Positions 25,200 to 34,221 of a stretch of 64,000 nucleotides of DNA are shown one piece after another; the stretch's first letter is position 1; each line of letters begins with the position of its first letter. A program made the position numbers and the translations under genes. The DNA comes from Peiella sedimenti (lineage in GTDB: Bacteria > Pseudomonadota > Alphaproteobacteria > Caulobacterales > Caulobacteraceae): contig NZ_JAUKTR010000003.1 in assembly GCF_030504955.1 (NCBI RefSeq), positions 248,001 through 312,000 on the forward strand, given 5' to 3'. The notes under the pieces were generated by a model, which saw only the letters and a list, made by a program, of their open reading frames with translations, had not been told where the DNA came from and searched no databases.

Positions 25200-28100
25200 C
25201 CAGGAAACCGTGCGCGGGCCAAGTCCATGATCTTGAGTTCAAGATCGTCCATCACCTCAAGGGTCAGTTCGATGCCCCGCTCATCGCGAAGGATATCAAA
25301 GAAGTAATCGTCGATGGCGTTGCGCATCTTGTTCTGAGCGATGTCATTGGACCAGACGTCGACGATGTGATGGGACTTGACGATGTCGATGATCGTGAGC
25401 GCAATGGCGGCAACCTCATCTGCCGCGATCGGTTTACCGTCGTTAGTCGCGAGCACGCCTTCAAGGACCCCGAAAAACGCCTGCCCATCGTCGTTGCCCT
25501 TGATCGCATCCGGCACCTCGCGCCCCCGGTCCTTGCGGGCAACCTTGCTGGCCAGATCGACTACGTTCTTGAGGTAATCGCGCTCGGAAATCCGTTTGGC
25601 CCGATAGTCGCGGATGGTTTCCTCCAGCAGTTCCGAGAAACTGCGGTAGAAGGTCGGGTCCTCGTCCATCTTTTCGGTGATGGTCCGGCGCGTCGCACTG
25701 GCGATCCGGTCCGCCCTCGACGCCTCGGAGACGCCCGTCTCCTCCACCACCGCTTTCAGCGCGTCCGGGTCGTTGATGTTGACCATCTCGATGATCGTCT
25801 CGGCCGGCATGGCAACCACATGGTCGTCCAGCAGCTTCTGGATCTTTGGCTCAAACTCCTTGACGTCGACGGTCTCCTGGTAGCGAAGCTGGACCGAGCG
25901 CCGCAGCTCGGAGAACTGCTTCCAGTCCTTCTTCATGACGTCGATCTTCGCCTCGTCGAAGACGTCGAAGAGCTTGTCCGACGACAGCGAGATGTGGAGG
26001 CAGCGGCTGAACGCCTTCAGTCGTTCATAGAACTCCTGCCGGATCGCCTCATCGGCCAGGAACTGTTCGAACTGCTCCATGTCCTTCTTGTTCTTGACCG
26101 GCTTGAACAGGTCCCAGAGCTGATCGTGGAGCTGGGGCAGCTTCCGGATTTCCTCGCGCACATCGTGGACCGTGCCAGCGAGATCGGCGGCGTCGAAGCC
26201 CTCGAAGGCGCTGTAGGTCGTCAGCGCCGTGTCGAGTTCTCCGAGCAGCCCCTCGTAGTCGATGATGAAGCCGGACTGCTTCTCGGTCGCGCCGTCTTCG
26301 TAGAGCCGGTTCACGCGGGCGATAGCTTGTAGCAGGTTATGTTCCCGCAGCGCCTTGCACACGTAGAGCACGGTATTGCGCGGCGCATCGAACCCGGTGA
26401 GCAGCTTCGACACAACGATAAGAATCTCCGGGTCGCCCGAGCCCTTGAATGCGTCGATGATCTGGCGGGTGTATTCGTCCTCGGTCTTGTACCGGGCCAT
26501 CATCCGCGCCCAGAACCCGCGCACGAGGTCCTTCGATTCCTTGTCGACCTCCTCGTTGCCCTCGTTGTCATCGGGCGGCGAGATGACGATTTCGCTGGTG
26601 ACGTGCCCGATCTCGTCGAGCACCTCCTTGAAGCGGACGGCCGCTGCCTTGGACGGCGCCACAAGCTGCGCCTTGAACCCCGTGCCTTGCCAGTGCTGGC
26701 GGAAGTGCTCCGAGATATCGAAAGCTTTCGCCCGGATCGCCTGGCCCGTCTTCGACAGCGCGTCCATGCGGGAGAACTTGCGCTTCAGGTCGGCCTTCTG
26801 GCTGGGGGTCAAGCCCTCGCTGATCTTGTCGAACCACTTGTCGATCACGCCGCCATTGACCTGCTGCTCGACAATCCGTCCCTCATAGAGGAGCGGCACA
26901 ACGGCCCCGTCGGCGACAGCCTCGTCGATCGCGTATTTGTGGATCAGGCCGCCGAAGGTCGAGAGCGTATTCTTCTCCTTCTTCAGGAGCGGCGTTCCGG
27001 TGAAGCCGAGATAGCAGGCTTTCGGCAACAGCCGGCGCATCCGCGTGGCGAACTGGCTGTGACCGCCATAGCGGCCGGTCTGCGAGCGATGGCTCTCGTC
27101 GACCAGGACGAACACGTTGGCATCCTCGTCGACGTCCTCCGCAGCTTTGGCGGCCGTATCGAACTTGTTGATGATGGTCGTCACGAGCGGTGTCCGGTTT
27201 CGGATCAGCTCGATCAGATGGGCGCCGCTGGTTGCCCGCACAGGTTCCAGTTCGCAGGACTTGAACGTGTCCTTGATCTGCTTGTCGAGATCGTCGCGGT
27301 CGGTGACGATCAGAATGCGCGGATTAGGGATGGCCCTGTCGAGCGCGAGCGAGCGCCCCAGCATCACCATGGTCAGCGACTTTCCCGACCCTTGGGTGTG
27401 CCAGATCACGCCACCCTTGCGGCGGCCGTCCAGATTGAACTGGCGGACGCGTTCGACAGCCTTCCGGATGCCGAAGAACTGCTGATGGCGCGCCACCTTG
27501 CGTGCGCCGCCATCGAACACGGTGAAGCGACGGATCAGGTCGAGCAGGCGTTCCGGCCGGCACATCGCATGAATTGTGCGGTCCTGCGCCGTGATCGCGC
27601 GCGCACCTTCGGCGGCCAGGGCATCGAAATGAGCGCGGGCAAAGGCGAAGTCGCCCGAGAAGACCGCGTCGGCCTCAGACGGCGTTAGCGGCCGATTGGC
27701 CAGCGGATCGATGATCTCGTCCCGGTCTTCCTCGTCCCGCCACGTCTGCCAGAACTGCCGCGGCGTGCCCACGGTGGCGTAGCGCGCCTCGACACGGTTC
27801 ATCACCATGAGAAGCTGCGCGAAGTGGAACAGCTGCGGGATGTTGTCTTCGTTCTGGTAGCCGATCAGCTGGCTGCCGGCCTTCTTCAGGCTCGCGGTCG
27901 GCCGCTTGTTCTCGATCACGAGGAACGGGATGCCGTTCACGTAGGCGACGATGTCGCATCGCTTGGTCTGGGTGCTGGCAGTCCGCTCAACCGAGACTTC
28001 GGCCGTCACATGATAGACGTTGTTCGCAGGCCGCTCCCAATCGACGTAGCGGAACGAATAGGACTTCGAGTCTCCCTGGATCGTTTTGGTGATGGTCGTT

Positions 28101-28411
28101 CCGAGGACGAGGGTATCGTAGATGTCCTGGTTGGTCCCACGCAGGCCCTTCTGCCGGTCAGGCGTGGGCTTAAGACGGCGAATGGCTTCGTGAGCATCCT
28201 CGAGGTCGAAGGGATATTCCCGTCCCCGGTAGGTGAAGCTGTTGATCCGCAGGAGCTGGTCCGCAAGAACGTCGTCGAGCACCACGTTGCGCAGGCGGCC
28301 GCCACGATGGCGCACAGCATCGACCTGGGACAGCGGCGTGAACCCCAGCGCCACAAGGAGCTGCAGGGCGGGGATTTGCGACTGATGCTTCTCGGCGGCG
28401 TCGAAGGTCAT
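25196..28411 (-). CDS. hsdR: Type I restriction endonuclease R subunit
   Basis: A 1071-residue protein; the start at 28411 is chosen because it overlaps the upstream stop as ATGA. The nuclease part at residues about 150-190 has CDIVAYVNGIPFLVIENKRP (the D-x-n-ExK type catalytic triad). The SF2 translocase has GSGKSLTMVMLGRSL as Walker A, VLVDESHRSQTGRYG as the DExH box and GFTGTPLLKKEKN, and the second RecA half ends with KLLTGFDAPRNTVLYV. It cuts unmodified DNA after ATP-driven translocation, with HsdM and HsdS as partners. The translocase and nuclease motifs are intact, so it appears functional. Confidence 0.93.
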   Translation of the reverse strand: MTFDAAEKHQSQIPALQLLVALGFTPLSQVDAVRHRGGRLRNVVLDDVLADQLLRINSFTYRGREYPFDLEDAHEAIRRLKPTPDRQKGLRGTNQDIYDTLVLGTTITKTIQGDSKSYSFRYVDWERPANNVYHVTAEVSVERTASTQTKRCDIVAYVNGIPFLVIENKRPTASLKKAGSQLIGYQNEDNIPQLFHFAQLLMVMNRVEARYATVGTPRQFWQTWRDEEDRDEIIDPLANRPLTPSEADAVFSGDFAFARAHFDALAAEGARAITAQDRTIHAMCRPERLLDLIRRFTVFDGGARKVARHQQFFGIRKAVERVRQFNLDGRRKGGVIWHTQGSGKSLTMVMLGRSLALDRAIPNPRILIVTDRDDLDKQIKDTFKSCELEPVRATSGAHLIELIRNRTPLVTTIINKFDTAAKAAEDVDEDANVFVLVDESHRSQTGRYGGHSQFATRMRRLLPKACYLGFTGTPLLKKEKNTLSTFGGLIHKYAIDEAVADGAVVPLLYEGRIVEQQVNGGVIDKWFDKISEGLTPSQKADLKRKFSRMDALSKTGQAIRAKAFDISEHFRQHWQGTGFKAQLVAPSKAAAVRFKEVLDEIGHVTSEIVISPPDDNEGNEEVDKESKDLVRGFWARMMARYKTEDEYTRQIIDAFKGSGDPEILIVVSKLLTGFDAPRNTVLYVCKALREHNLLQAIARVNRLYEDGATEKQSGFIIDYEGLLGELDTALTTYSAFEGFDAADLAGTVHDVREEIRKLPQLHDQLWDLFKPVKNKKDMEQFEQFLADEAIRQEFYERLKAFSRCLHISLSSDKLFDVFDEAKIDVMKKDWKQFSELRRSVQLRYQETVDVKEFEPKIQKLLDDHVVAMPAETIIEMVNINDPDALKAVVEETGVSEASRADRIASATRRTITEKMDEDPTFYRSFSELLEETIRDYRAKRISERDYLKNVVDLASKVARKDRGREVPDAIKGNDDGQAFFGVLEGVLATNDGKPIAADEVAAIALTIIDIVKSHHIVDVWSNDIAQNKMRNAIDDYFFDILRDERGIELTLEVMDDLELKIMDLARARFPG

Positions 28412-29247
28412 GGCTTCCACTCCGCATGCTTCGCCGCCTTGTAGAACTTCACGCAGGGAGCATCCAGGCAGCGGCCCAGTGTCTCGCGCGCAGGCTCCAG
28501 AATGGCCACAAGCTCGGCGTAGTAATCCTTCTCGCCTGCCCACGCCTCCGCGACGGCCTGCAATTCCAGATGCCGCCGATAGACGTAGGAGATGGCGTCA
28601 GCCACCTGCACCATCGAGGAATGGTCGGACTTGATCGCGAAGGCGGTGTTGATGATGTGGTCGAACCGATCCTTCTTGCTGCGCTCCAGCCAGACCGTTT
28701 TCCCACGCTTCTTGCCTTGCGTCTGATAGAGGCCATCGAACCAGGCATCGCCCTGATACAGCCCGTCCGACAGCTTCGGCATCTCGCTCTTGTTGTCGTC
28801 CATGATGACGACGGTGAGGCCCTTGCTGTTCTTGACGCCCTGCATCCTCTTCTGGACGAGGCACGCCGTGAACATAGATGAGGCCAGCCAGTAGTTTGTG
28901 CCGAAAGGCTGCCCATGGCCAGCGGCCGCGGCCGCATCGAATGCGCCATAGGAAAGCGCGTATCCGAAGACCTTGCCGCCATTCTCGACAGCCAGCTCGC
29001 AGACGGTCTTTAGGAAAGCCTTTCGTTCGGCCGCATCAACCTCCCGCCAACCACCCTTGCCGTTGATGAAACGGCTGGTCTTGAAGTCCGAGCGATTTCC
29101 GGGATGGAGCGCAAAGAGGGCTTCCAGCCGCCGGTCAAAATCCTCGGTCTTCTTGCGTAGCTTGTAGGCGTCGACCATCAGCCCCGCCATGACGAACACA
29201 TCGCCCTGATCGCGTGCACCGCTTTCGTCGATGTAGATGAACTTCAT
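28408..29247 (-). CDS. DUF3800 domain protein in the RM operon
   Basis: A 279-residue protein; the ATG at 29247 overlaps the hsdS stop as ATGA. The N-terminus MKFIYIDESGARDQGDVFVM has the IDESG signature of DUF3800, a predicted RNase H-like fold. Further acidic residues occur in VVIMDDNKSEM and near the C-terminus VQVADAISYVYRRH, where the Asp is in the family's last conserved motif. DUF3800 proteins are common in defence and mobile loci; the substrate is not established. The position between hsdS and hsdR with coupling on both sides argues for a role in restriction or a companion abortive function. Confidence 0.75.
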   Translation of the reverse strand: MKFIYIDESGARDQGDVFVMAGLMVDAYKLRKKTEDFDRRLEALFALHPGNRSDFKTSRFINGKGGWREVDAAERKAFLKTVCELAVENGGKVFGYALSYGAFDAAAAAGHGQPFGTNYWLASSMFTACLVQKRMQGVKNSKGLTVVIMDDNKSEMPKLSDGLYQGDAWFDGLYQTQGKKRGKTVWLERSKKDRFDHIINTAFAIKSDHSSMVQVADAISYVYRRHLELQAVAEAWAGEKDYYAELVAILEPARETLGRCLDAPCVKFYKAAKHAEWKP

Positions 29248-30485
29248 GGGCTGACCCTCCATTCGCCTGTCAGCAGCTTCTGCATCAGGCCGCGTTTCTG
29301 GCGGGTGAGGGCTTCGATTTCGGTATTGAGGGCGTCGAGGTCGGTCTGTGCCGTACCCAACACCTCTGCGATGGCCCTCTGTTCGGCCAGCGACGGAAGC
29401 GGGAAGGGCAGTTTCGAGAATTCGCTCCAGCGCAGGCTGCCGCGCCTGTCCACGGAAGCGCTGGTGCTGACCTCGAAGATGTGCCGATAGAGCCCGGTCT
29501 TGAGCACGGCAAAGGCGTAGTCGGCATCCACCTTCTCCGGGGCGAAGCGGAAGACCGTGTAGATGGGACTGACGACGCCGACGTCTGTCAGGTTCTGAAG
29601 GCCGATAGAGCCTTCCTCGATATGGTTGCTGGGAAAGCCGAAGTCGCCGCGCCAGATTCTCTTGTAGCCTGACAGATCGGCGCTGAAGACCTGCTTCTTG
29701 AAGTATTCGAGCGACCGGACAAATCCGTCATATTTCGAGCAGGACAGGACTTCATGCTGCTCTGCGTCGCCGTTCCGTTCGGATATCTCGCGCGCAAGCT
29801 TGCCGATTGGCTTGATGCCCCAGGTGGCGGGAAGCGTGAACCAGCGATGCGCGGCCACTTCGTCTGTGGTGCGGAAGCGATCCAGTTGGCGCGTGCCGAA
29901 GACCAGAGAGTGGGTCAACGCGCGATGCCGACGAAGCTTCGCCGCCCGCAGCGCCTCCAGCTTCTCGATGGCCCCGTCCCATGTCCGCAGGAGTTCGACG
30001 ATCTTGCGCTGTTGGGGGAGTGGGGGCAGGAGAACGAGCATCTCCTTGTAAGCGCCCACATTGAAGTGCTGAAGAGCGAGTCCGCCCTTGTTCCCAACGA
30101 CATGCTGCTTGCCGACAGCAGAGTTGGTATATTCGGCAAGGTACTCCGGGAGAACCGCCTTAGGGTTCGGACGTGCGAACACGACGTCGATGCAGTTGGA
30201 TCCGTGGAACTCCGGCGGGACGACACAGGCTGTTCCAGGAGCCCCAGACCTAACGACAAGCACGTCGCCAGTTCTCAAGCACGACTTGGCGTTTGCGGTA
30301 TGTCCTTCATGGGATAGGTATACCCAGTTCTCATCAACGATTCTATTCTCCGCTACGTTAGCAGAGCGAAACGCGCGGACGCCTTGGCCTTCATCGACAT
30401 AGTATTGTGACGGCTTGACAACAATGCCGACGCTTACGCGTTCGCAGATTTCGTCGACAGACTTTTGTTTCCATCCCTCAATCAT
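29244..30485 (-). CDS. hsdS: Type I restriction specificity subunit S
   Basis: A 413-residue protein with two target-recognition domains. The first TRD ends in MLVLLPPLPQQRKIVELLRT, a coiled-coil spacer, and the second in KLPFPLPSLAEQRAIAEVLG, followed by LTRQKRGLMQKLLTGEWRV. Both are standard conserved regions of HsdS. The start at 30485 overlaps the rhuM stop by 8 bp; longer N-terminal frames are shadow sequence. It sets the DNA sequence recognised by the complex; the recognition sequence itself cannot be derived here. Confidence 0.92.
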   Translation of the reverse strand: MIEGWKQKSVDEICERVSVGIVVKPSQYYVDEGQGVRAFRSANVAENRIVDENWVYLSHEGHTANAKSCLRTGDVLVVRSGAPGTACVVPPEFHGSNCIDVVFARPNPKAVLPEYLAEYTNSAVGKQHVVGNKGGLALQHFNVGAYKEMLVLLPPLPQQRKIVELLRTWDGAIEKLEALRAAKLRRHRALTHSLVFGTRQLDRFRTTDEVAAHRWFTLPATWGIKPIGKLAREISERNGDAEQHEVLSCSKYDGFVRSLEYFKKQVFSADLSGYKRIWRGDFGFPSNHIEEGSIGLQNLTDVGVVSPIYTVFRFAPEKVDADYAFAVLKTGLYRHIFEVSTSASVDRRGSLRWSEFSKLPFPLPSLAEQRAIAEVLGTAQTDLDALNTEIEALTRQKRGLMQKLLTGEWRVSP

Positions 30486-31494
30486 CGCTGCCGCCCTTCT
30501 TCCGCTCCTTGGCGGCTTTCTCCATCTCCTCCAACTGAGCAATATCGGCCTCGTCCGCCGCCAGCGCCTCAGTCGCGCGGCGGTTGGCGTCGAACACCTC
30601 GAACCGCTCGACGGCCAGCTTCTGGGCCACGTCCATCCGCAGCCGCCCGGCATGGGTCAGCACGTCGCGCTCGTTGAAGGACAGGAAAGCGTCCAGCTTG
30701 TCGGCCCATTCGGCCATGCTGACCGGGCGGCGGCGCCTTGCCTGGTCCTCGGCGTAGTCGAGGTACATCACGACGATGCGGTTGAGTTCCTCGACCTCCT
30801 CGGCCTTGAGGTAGTTCTTGGCCGTGCCGACATCGCCCTTGCGCACGACCGAGCCTTTCCAGCTGGTCAGGCCCATGTTGGGGGCGCTCGGATCGCTGCG
30901 GTTCTCGATCAGCTCAGCGGCCGTCTTGCCCGTGACTGCCCAGAGCATCTTGTTCTGCACCTTCTTGAAGAAGGCCTGCGCCTGCTCGGACGTCTTGTCG
31001 TAGTCGATGGCGGTCGTGTAGAGGTCGCGGACCTTCTGGTAGAAGCGCTTCTCCGAGGCGCGGATGTCCCGGATGCGGGCAAGCCACTCGTCGAAATAGT
31101 CCCATTGCTCGGCCTGCTTCAGCCGGGCATCGTCCATGGCGAAGCCCTTGACCAGGTATTCGCGCAGGACCGTTGTGGCCCAACGGCGGAACTGGGTGCC
31201 CCTCGGGGAGCGGACGCGGTAGCCGACCGCCAGAATGGCGTCCAGATTATAGACCTTCGTGCGGTAGGCCTTGCCGTCCGCGGCAGTTGTCAAGGATTCC
31301 TTGACAACTGACTCTGCCGCCAGCTCCTCCTCGGACAGGATGTTGTTGATGTGCAGGCTGACATTCTGCTTGGAGGTGTCGAACAGCTCGGCCATCTCCA
31401 GCTGCGTCAGCCAGACTGTGCCGTCGATGGCCCGCAGGCCGATGGTCGCGGCGCCGTCCTCGGTGCTGTAAAGGATCAGTTCGCCCTCAGACAT
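30478..31494 (-). CDS. RhuM family protein
   Basis: A 338-residue cytoplasmic protein with the RhuM landmarks: GTVWLTQLEMAELFDTSKQN, then KVYNLDAILAVGYRVRSPRG and TQFRRWATTVLREYL. RhuM was first annotated in a Salmonella pathogenicity island, and members are frequent within type I restriction operons. The fold has DNA-binding-like and Fic-associated features in relatives, but the biochemical role is unknown. It overlaps both hsdM and hsdS (8 bp each), so it is made together with the modification complex. A 27-bp near-perfect palindrome lies inside this gene (31284-31310). Confidence 0.85.
   Translation of the reverse strand: MSEGELILYSTEDGAATIGLRAIDGTVWLTQLEMAELFDTSKQNVSLHINNILSEEELAAESVVKESLTTAADGKAYRTKVYNLDAILAVGYRVRSPRGTQFRRWATTVLREYLVKGFAMDDARLKQAEQWDYFDEWLARIRDIRASEKRFYQKVRDLYTTAIDYDKTSEQAQAFFKKVQNKMLWAVTGKTAAELIENRSDPSAPNMGLTSWKGSVVRKGDVGTAKNYLKAEEVEELNRIVVMYLDYAEDQARRRRPVSMAEWADKLDAFLSFNERDVLTHAGRLRMDVAQKLAVERFEVFDANRRATEALAADEADIAQLEEMEKAAKERKKGGSDD
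31284..31310. repeat. 27-bp palindrome inside rhuM
   Basis: Two 13-bp arms around a single central T, with core TCAAGGATTCCTTGA. It could form a strong hairpin or bind a dimeric protein. The coded residues (SVVKESLTT) are usual for RhuM, so chance or codon use is possible. Confidence 0.6.
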
Positions 31495-33004
31495 CGACGC
31501 CCAGCTCCTTCAGGTAGCCAGCCATCTTGCCCCGCACCTCGGCGAGCTCGGCCTCGATCGTGTTGATCTGCTTCTGCAAGGCGGCCACGTCGATTTCCTC
31601 CTCCGGCTCGAAGGTGTCGACGTAGCGGGGGATGTTGAGGTTGAAGTCGTTCTCGGCGATCTCTTCCGGGCTGGCGCGGTGGGAGTATTTGTCGATCTCC
31701 GCCCGCGCAGCGTAGGTTTCCAGCACCTTGTTGATATGCGCCTCGTCCATCACGTTCTGGGTCTTGCCCGGCGTGAACTCCTTGCTGGCGTCAATGAACA
31801 GGACGTCGCGGCGGTCCTCGTTCGCGCCGCCCTGTTCGCGGGAGCGGTCGAAGACCAGGATGGCCACCGGAATGCCCGTGGTCGTGAACAGGTTGGCGGG
31901 CAGGCCCACCACTGCGTCGAGCAGGTTCTCCTCGATCAGCGCCTGACGGATGCGCCCCTCGGCCCCGCCCCTGAACAGCACGCCATGCGGAACGATGACG
32001 GCCACCCGGCCGCTCTGGCGCGTGGCGATCTCGATCATGTGGGTGATGAAGCCGTAGTCGCCCTTGGACTTCGGCGGGATGCCGCGCCAGTAACGCTTGA
32101 ACTGGTCGGTGTCCGCATTCTCCGCGCCCCATTTGTCGAGGCTGAACGGCGGATTGGCCACCACCACGTCGAACTTCATCAGGTGGTCGCCCTCGACCAG
32201 TGCGGGGCTGTTGAGCGTGTCGCACCACTCAATGCGGGCGGCGTCCTTAGCGTGCAGGAACATGTTCATCCGGGCCAGCGCCCAGGTCGCACCGTTCACT
32301 TCCTGGCCGTAGAGGGCGAAGTTCTCGGACCCGACTTCCTCGGCCGCACGGATCAGCAGCGACCCGGAACCGCAGGCCGGGTCGCAGATCGTGTCACCCG
32401 GCTTGGGCGCCGCGAGTTTCGCGAGCAGGCGGGAGACGGCGGAGGGCGTGTAGAACTCGCCAGCCTTCTTGCCCGCGTCGGAGGCAAAGCGCGAGATGAG
32501 GTAGATGTAGCACTCGCCGATGATGTCCTCGGTCACGCGGCTGGGGCGCAGATCAAGCGCGGGCTTGGCGAAATCCTCCAGCACGTTCTTGAGGCGACGG
32601 TTGCGGTCCTTGACGCGCCCGAGGTTGGCTTCGGAGTTGAAGTCGATGTTGCGAAACACGCCTTCAAGCTTCGCGCGGTTGGCATCCTCGATCCGCTCCA
32701 GCGCGATGTTGATCCGCTCGCCGATATTGGGCTCGTTCCGCGCCTCGTAGAGATCGTAGAAGCTGGCGCCTTCGGGGAGGACGAAGCGCTCGCGCTCCAG
32801 CCTGCGCCTGATCCGGGTTTCATCCCCGCCATACTGCTTGCGATAGGTTTCGAGGTGATCGTTCCAGTGGTCAGAAATGTACTTCAGGAACAACATCACC
32901 AGGATGTAGTCCTTGTACTGTCCGGCATCGACGACGCCCCTGAAGGTGTCGCATGCGGCCCAGGCCGTCTGGTTGACCTGCTGCTGAGTGAGTTGGTCGG
33001 TCAT
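31487..33004 (-). CDS. hsdM: Type I modification methyltransferase M subunit
   Basis: A 505-residue N6-adenine methyltransferase. The N-terminal domain (MTDQLTQQQVNQTAWAACDT) is the HsdM helical domain, then the SAM-binding motif DPACGSGSLLI and the catalytic NPPF in VVVANPPFSLDKW. It methylates host DNA with HsdS and forms the core of the restriction complex with HsdR. Its ATG overlaps the stop of the small S-like gene as ATGA, and its 3' end overlaps rhuM. All catalytic motifs are present. Confidence 0.94.
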   Translation of the reverse strand: MTDQLTQQQVNQTAWAACDTFRGVVDAGQYKDYILVMLFLKYISDHWNDHLETYRKQYGGDETRIRRRLERERFVLPEGASFYDLYEARNEPNIGERINIALERIEDANRAKLEGVFRNIDFNSEANLGRVKDRNRRLKNVLEDFAKPALDLRPSRVTEDIIGECYIYLISRFASDAGKKAGEFYTPSAVSRLLAKLAAPKPGDTICDPACGSGSLLIRAAEEVGSENFALYGQEVNGATWALARMNMFLHAKDAARIEWCDTLNSPALVEGDHLMKFDVVVANPPFSLDKWGAENADTDQFKRYWRGIPPKSKGDYGFITHMIEIATRQSGRVAVIVPHGVLFRGGAEGRIRQALIEENLLDAVVGLPANLFTTTGIPVAILVFDRSREQGGANEDRRDVLFIDASKEFTPGKTQNVMDEAHINKVLETYAARAEIDKYSHRASPEEIAENDFNLNIPRYVDTFEPEEEIDVAALQKQINTIEAELAEVRGKMAGYLKELGVDV

Positions 33005-33603
33005 TTGGACGTCCTTTCCTGCCTCGTCTTGGGGCGTATGCTGTTCGCTCGTTCCACGAGGAGCAGGCTGATCATCTTTCTTCGTGTGTCGGCGGCGAGC
33101 CGGGTGAGCTCCCGCTCCCGCTCAGCCAGTGCATCGACCACGACGATCTTTCCTTGAGTTTCGATGTCCGGGACATCGAGTTCGAGATCGTCGAGGCTGG
33201 ATCGCGGGATCATTCGGATGTTGGTGCCGCGTGCCGCGCTGTCGAAATGGCGCTGGGCGGGAGGCTGGTTTATGGCCCACGCCAGATACTCCGGCGTCAC
33301 CACCTCACGCTTCGGACGCAGCACCATCAGCGGGAGCACCGCAAGGGCGGGTTCTTGCAGGCGTTCGTCGAGGGCGGAGGCCGTGTTTCGCTCACCGCGC
33401 GAGCGGAACACCACGTCGCCGGTGCGGACGAAATACCGATCGGCAAGGCCGTCCAACTGGACGCGGGTGAGCTGCTCAGGATCGACGAGGCCCTCGGGGG
33501 ATATGTCCCGCAACTGAATTGCCAGCACGCCCCCGGGCGCCGGTTCCAGTCTGCCGCGTGCCGTGTAGCCGGTGTGGATGGTGCAGGCGTCAGCGAGGCG
33601 CAT
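33001..33603 (-). CDS. Half-size specificity-subunit-like protein
   Basis: A 200-residue protein at the head of the restriction operon. Its single TRD-like region includes VLAIQLRDISPEGLVDPEQL, YFVRTGDVVFRSRGERNTA, YLAWAINQPPAQRHFDSA and RGTNIRMIPRSSLDDLELDV, followed by a short coiled coil (ALAERERELTRLAADTRRK). This is the one-domain layout of half-size HsdS or BREX/type I specificity relatives. It overlaps hsdM by ATGA. The operon therefore encodes two specificity-like proteins, a full-length one and this one. It could give an alternative specificity or a regulatory subunit. Confidence 0.7.
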   Translation of the reverse strand: MRLADACTIHTGYTARGRLEPAPGGVLAIQLRDISPEGLVDPEQLTRVQLDGLADRYFVRTGDVVFRSRGERNTASALDERLQEPALAVLPLMVLRPKREVVTPEYLAWAINQPPAQRHFDSAARGTNIRMIPRSSLDDLELDVPDIETQGKIVVVDALAERERELTRLAADTRRKMISLLLVERANSIRPKTRQERTSK

Positions 33604-33614
33604 CGAGAATCCCT

Positions 33615-33632
33615 CTGTAAGGCATTCTACAG
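33615..33632. promoter_or_regulatory. Palindromic operator candidate upstream of the RM operon
   Basis: CTGTAAGGCATTCTACAG is a CTGTA-N8-TACAG inverted repeat 12 bp before the first gene of the restriction operon. A second CTGTA half-site occurs about 40 bp further upstream (GCTGTAGACC, near 33670). A controller protein site is a plausible reading. Confidence 0.5.
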
Positions 33633-33780
33633 AAGATAACGCCGACCGAACATGGCGTCAACCATTTCGCTGTAGACCCTCCTACTGCGTACGAGTGGGT
33701 TTTCGGCTGGCCGTACAGCAGAATCCCGCTGCGAGTGCGCTCAGCTTGGTAGGTGCGGCGCGCAGCTAGGCCAGGCGAAG

Positions 33781-33992
33781 GCGCCTTGACCTTCGAGCGC
33801 TGTGGGTGTCCGTTTCAAGACGCTGTCGGAGAAGCAGACGGAAATCAAATGGTTGGACTTCGCGCAGGAATGGTCCAACCAATCGTGGCCGAGCCCATGA
33901 AATGCCCACAAAACGTGGGCGGGGTGCCTGATTTGCTTGAATTTTCCGGCCTGTGGGTAATTTCAAGCCATTGAAATCATTGAAGATGTCAC
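33781..33992 (+). repeat. Right-end block of element 1
   Basis: About 210 bp that closely resembles 58482-58693 in the same orientation and the same position relative to the tRNA-Val repeat. Shared tracts include GCCTTGACCTTCGA, CGCTGTGGGTGT, GGAATGGTCCAA and AATGCCCACAAAACGTGGGC. It contains an inverted repeat CCCAC-AAAAC-GTGGG. No gene is seen; it is read as the terminal, possibly integrase-binding, sequence of an element family. Confidence 0.75.
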
Positions 33993-34049
33993 CGTTGACA
34001 TCGCAGGGGTCACAGGTTCAATCCCTGTCGCGTCCACCATTCTTTTCAA
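33993..34049 (+). repeat. Direct repeat copy 2: junction att site
   Basis: A 57-bp tRNA-Val 3'-end copy with one mismatch (TCGCAGG for TCGTAGG) against copies 1 and 3. The rest of the tRNA is absent, so it is not a gene. It is the boundary between the two tandem elements. Confidence 0.85.
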
Positions 34050-34130
34050 TGAGTTAGCTGGCTTCTGAGCACCCTCGGCGAGGAACTGCCCATGAAACGC
34101 TGAATCCGCTCTCCCGGCCCAATTTCTGCG
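34050..34130 (+). repeat. Left-end block shared with element 1 (copy 2)
   Basis: Resembles 1880-1960: CCCTCGGCGAGG, CTGCCCATG, CATGAAACGC and CCCAAT(T) recur in order. The gap continues to 34221 with no gene. Confidence 0.6.
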
Positions 34131-34221
34131 CACGAGATGCGCGAGATCAACACCAGCACCCGTGTCCTGGGCGTCGAAAGCTCTAATCTGCGGCGCCTCA
34201 AGCCCTCTCAAGCAAGGATGG

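Noticed and set aside
33993-34049. Second tRNA-Val gene
   Set aside because: Only the anticodon arm to CCA is present; acceptor 5' strand and D-arm are missing, so no cloverleaf can form. The same holds for 58694-58750.
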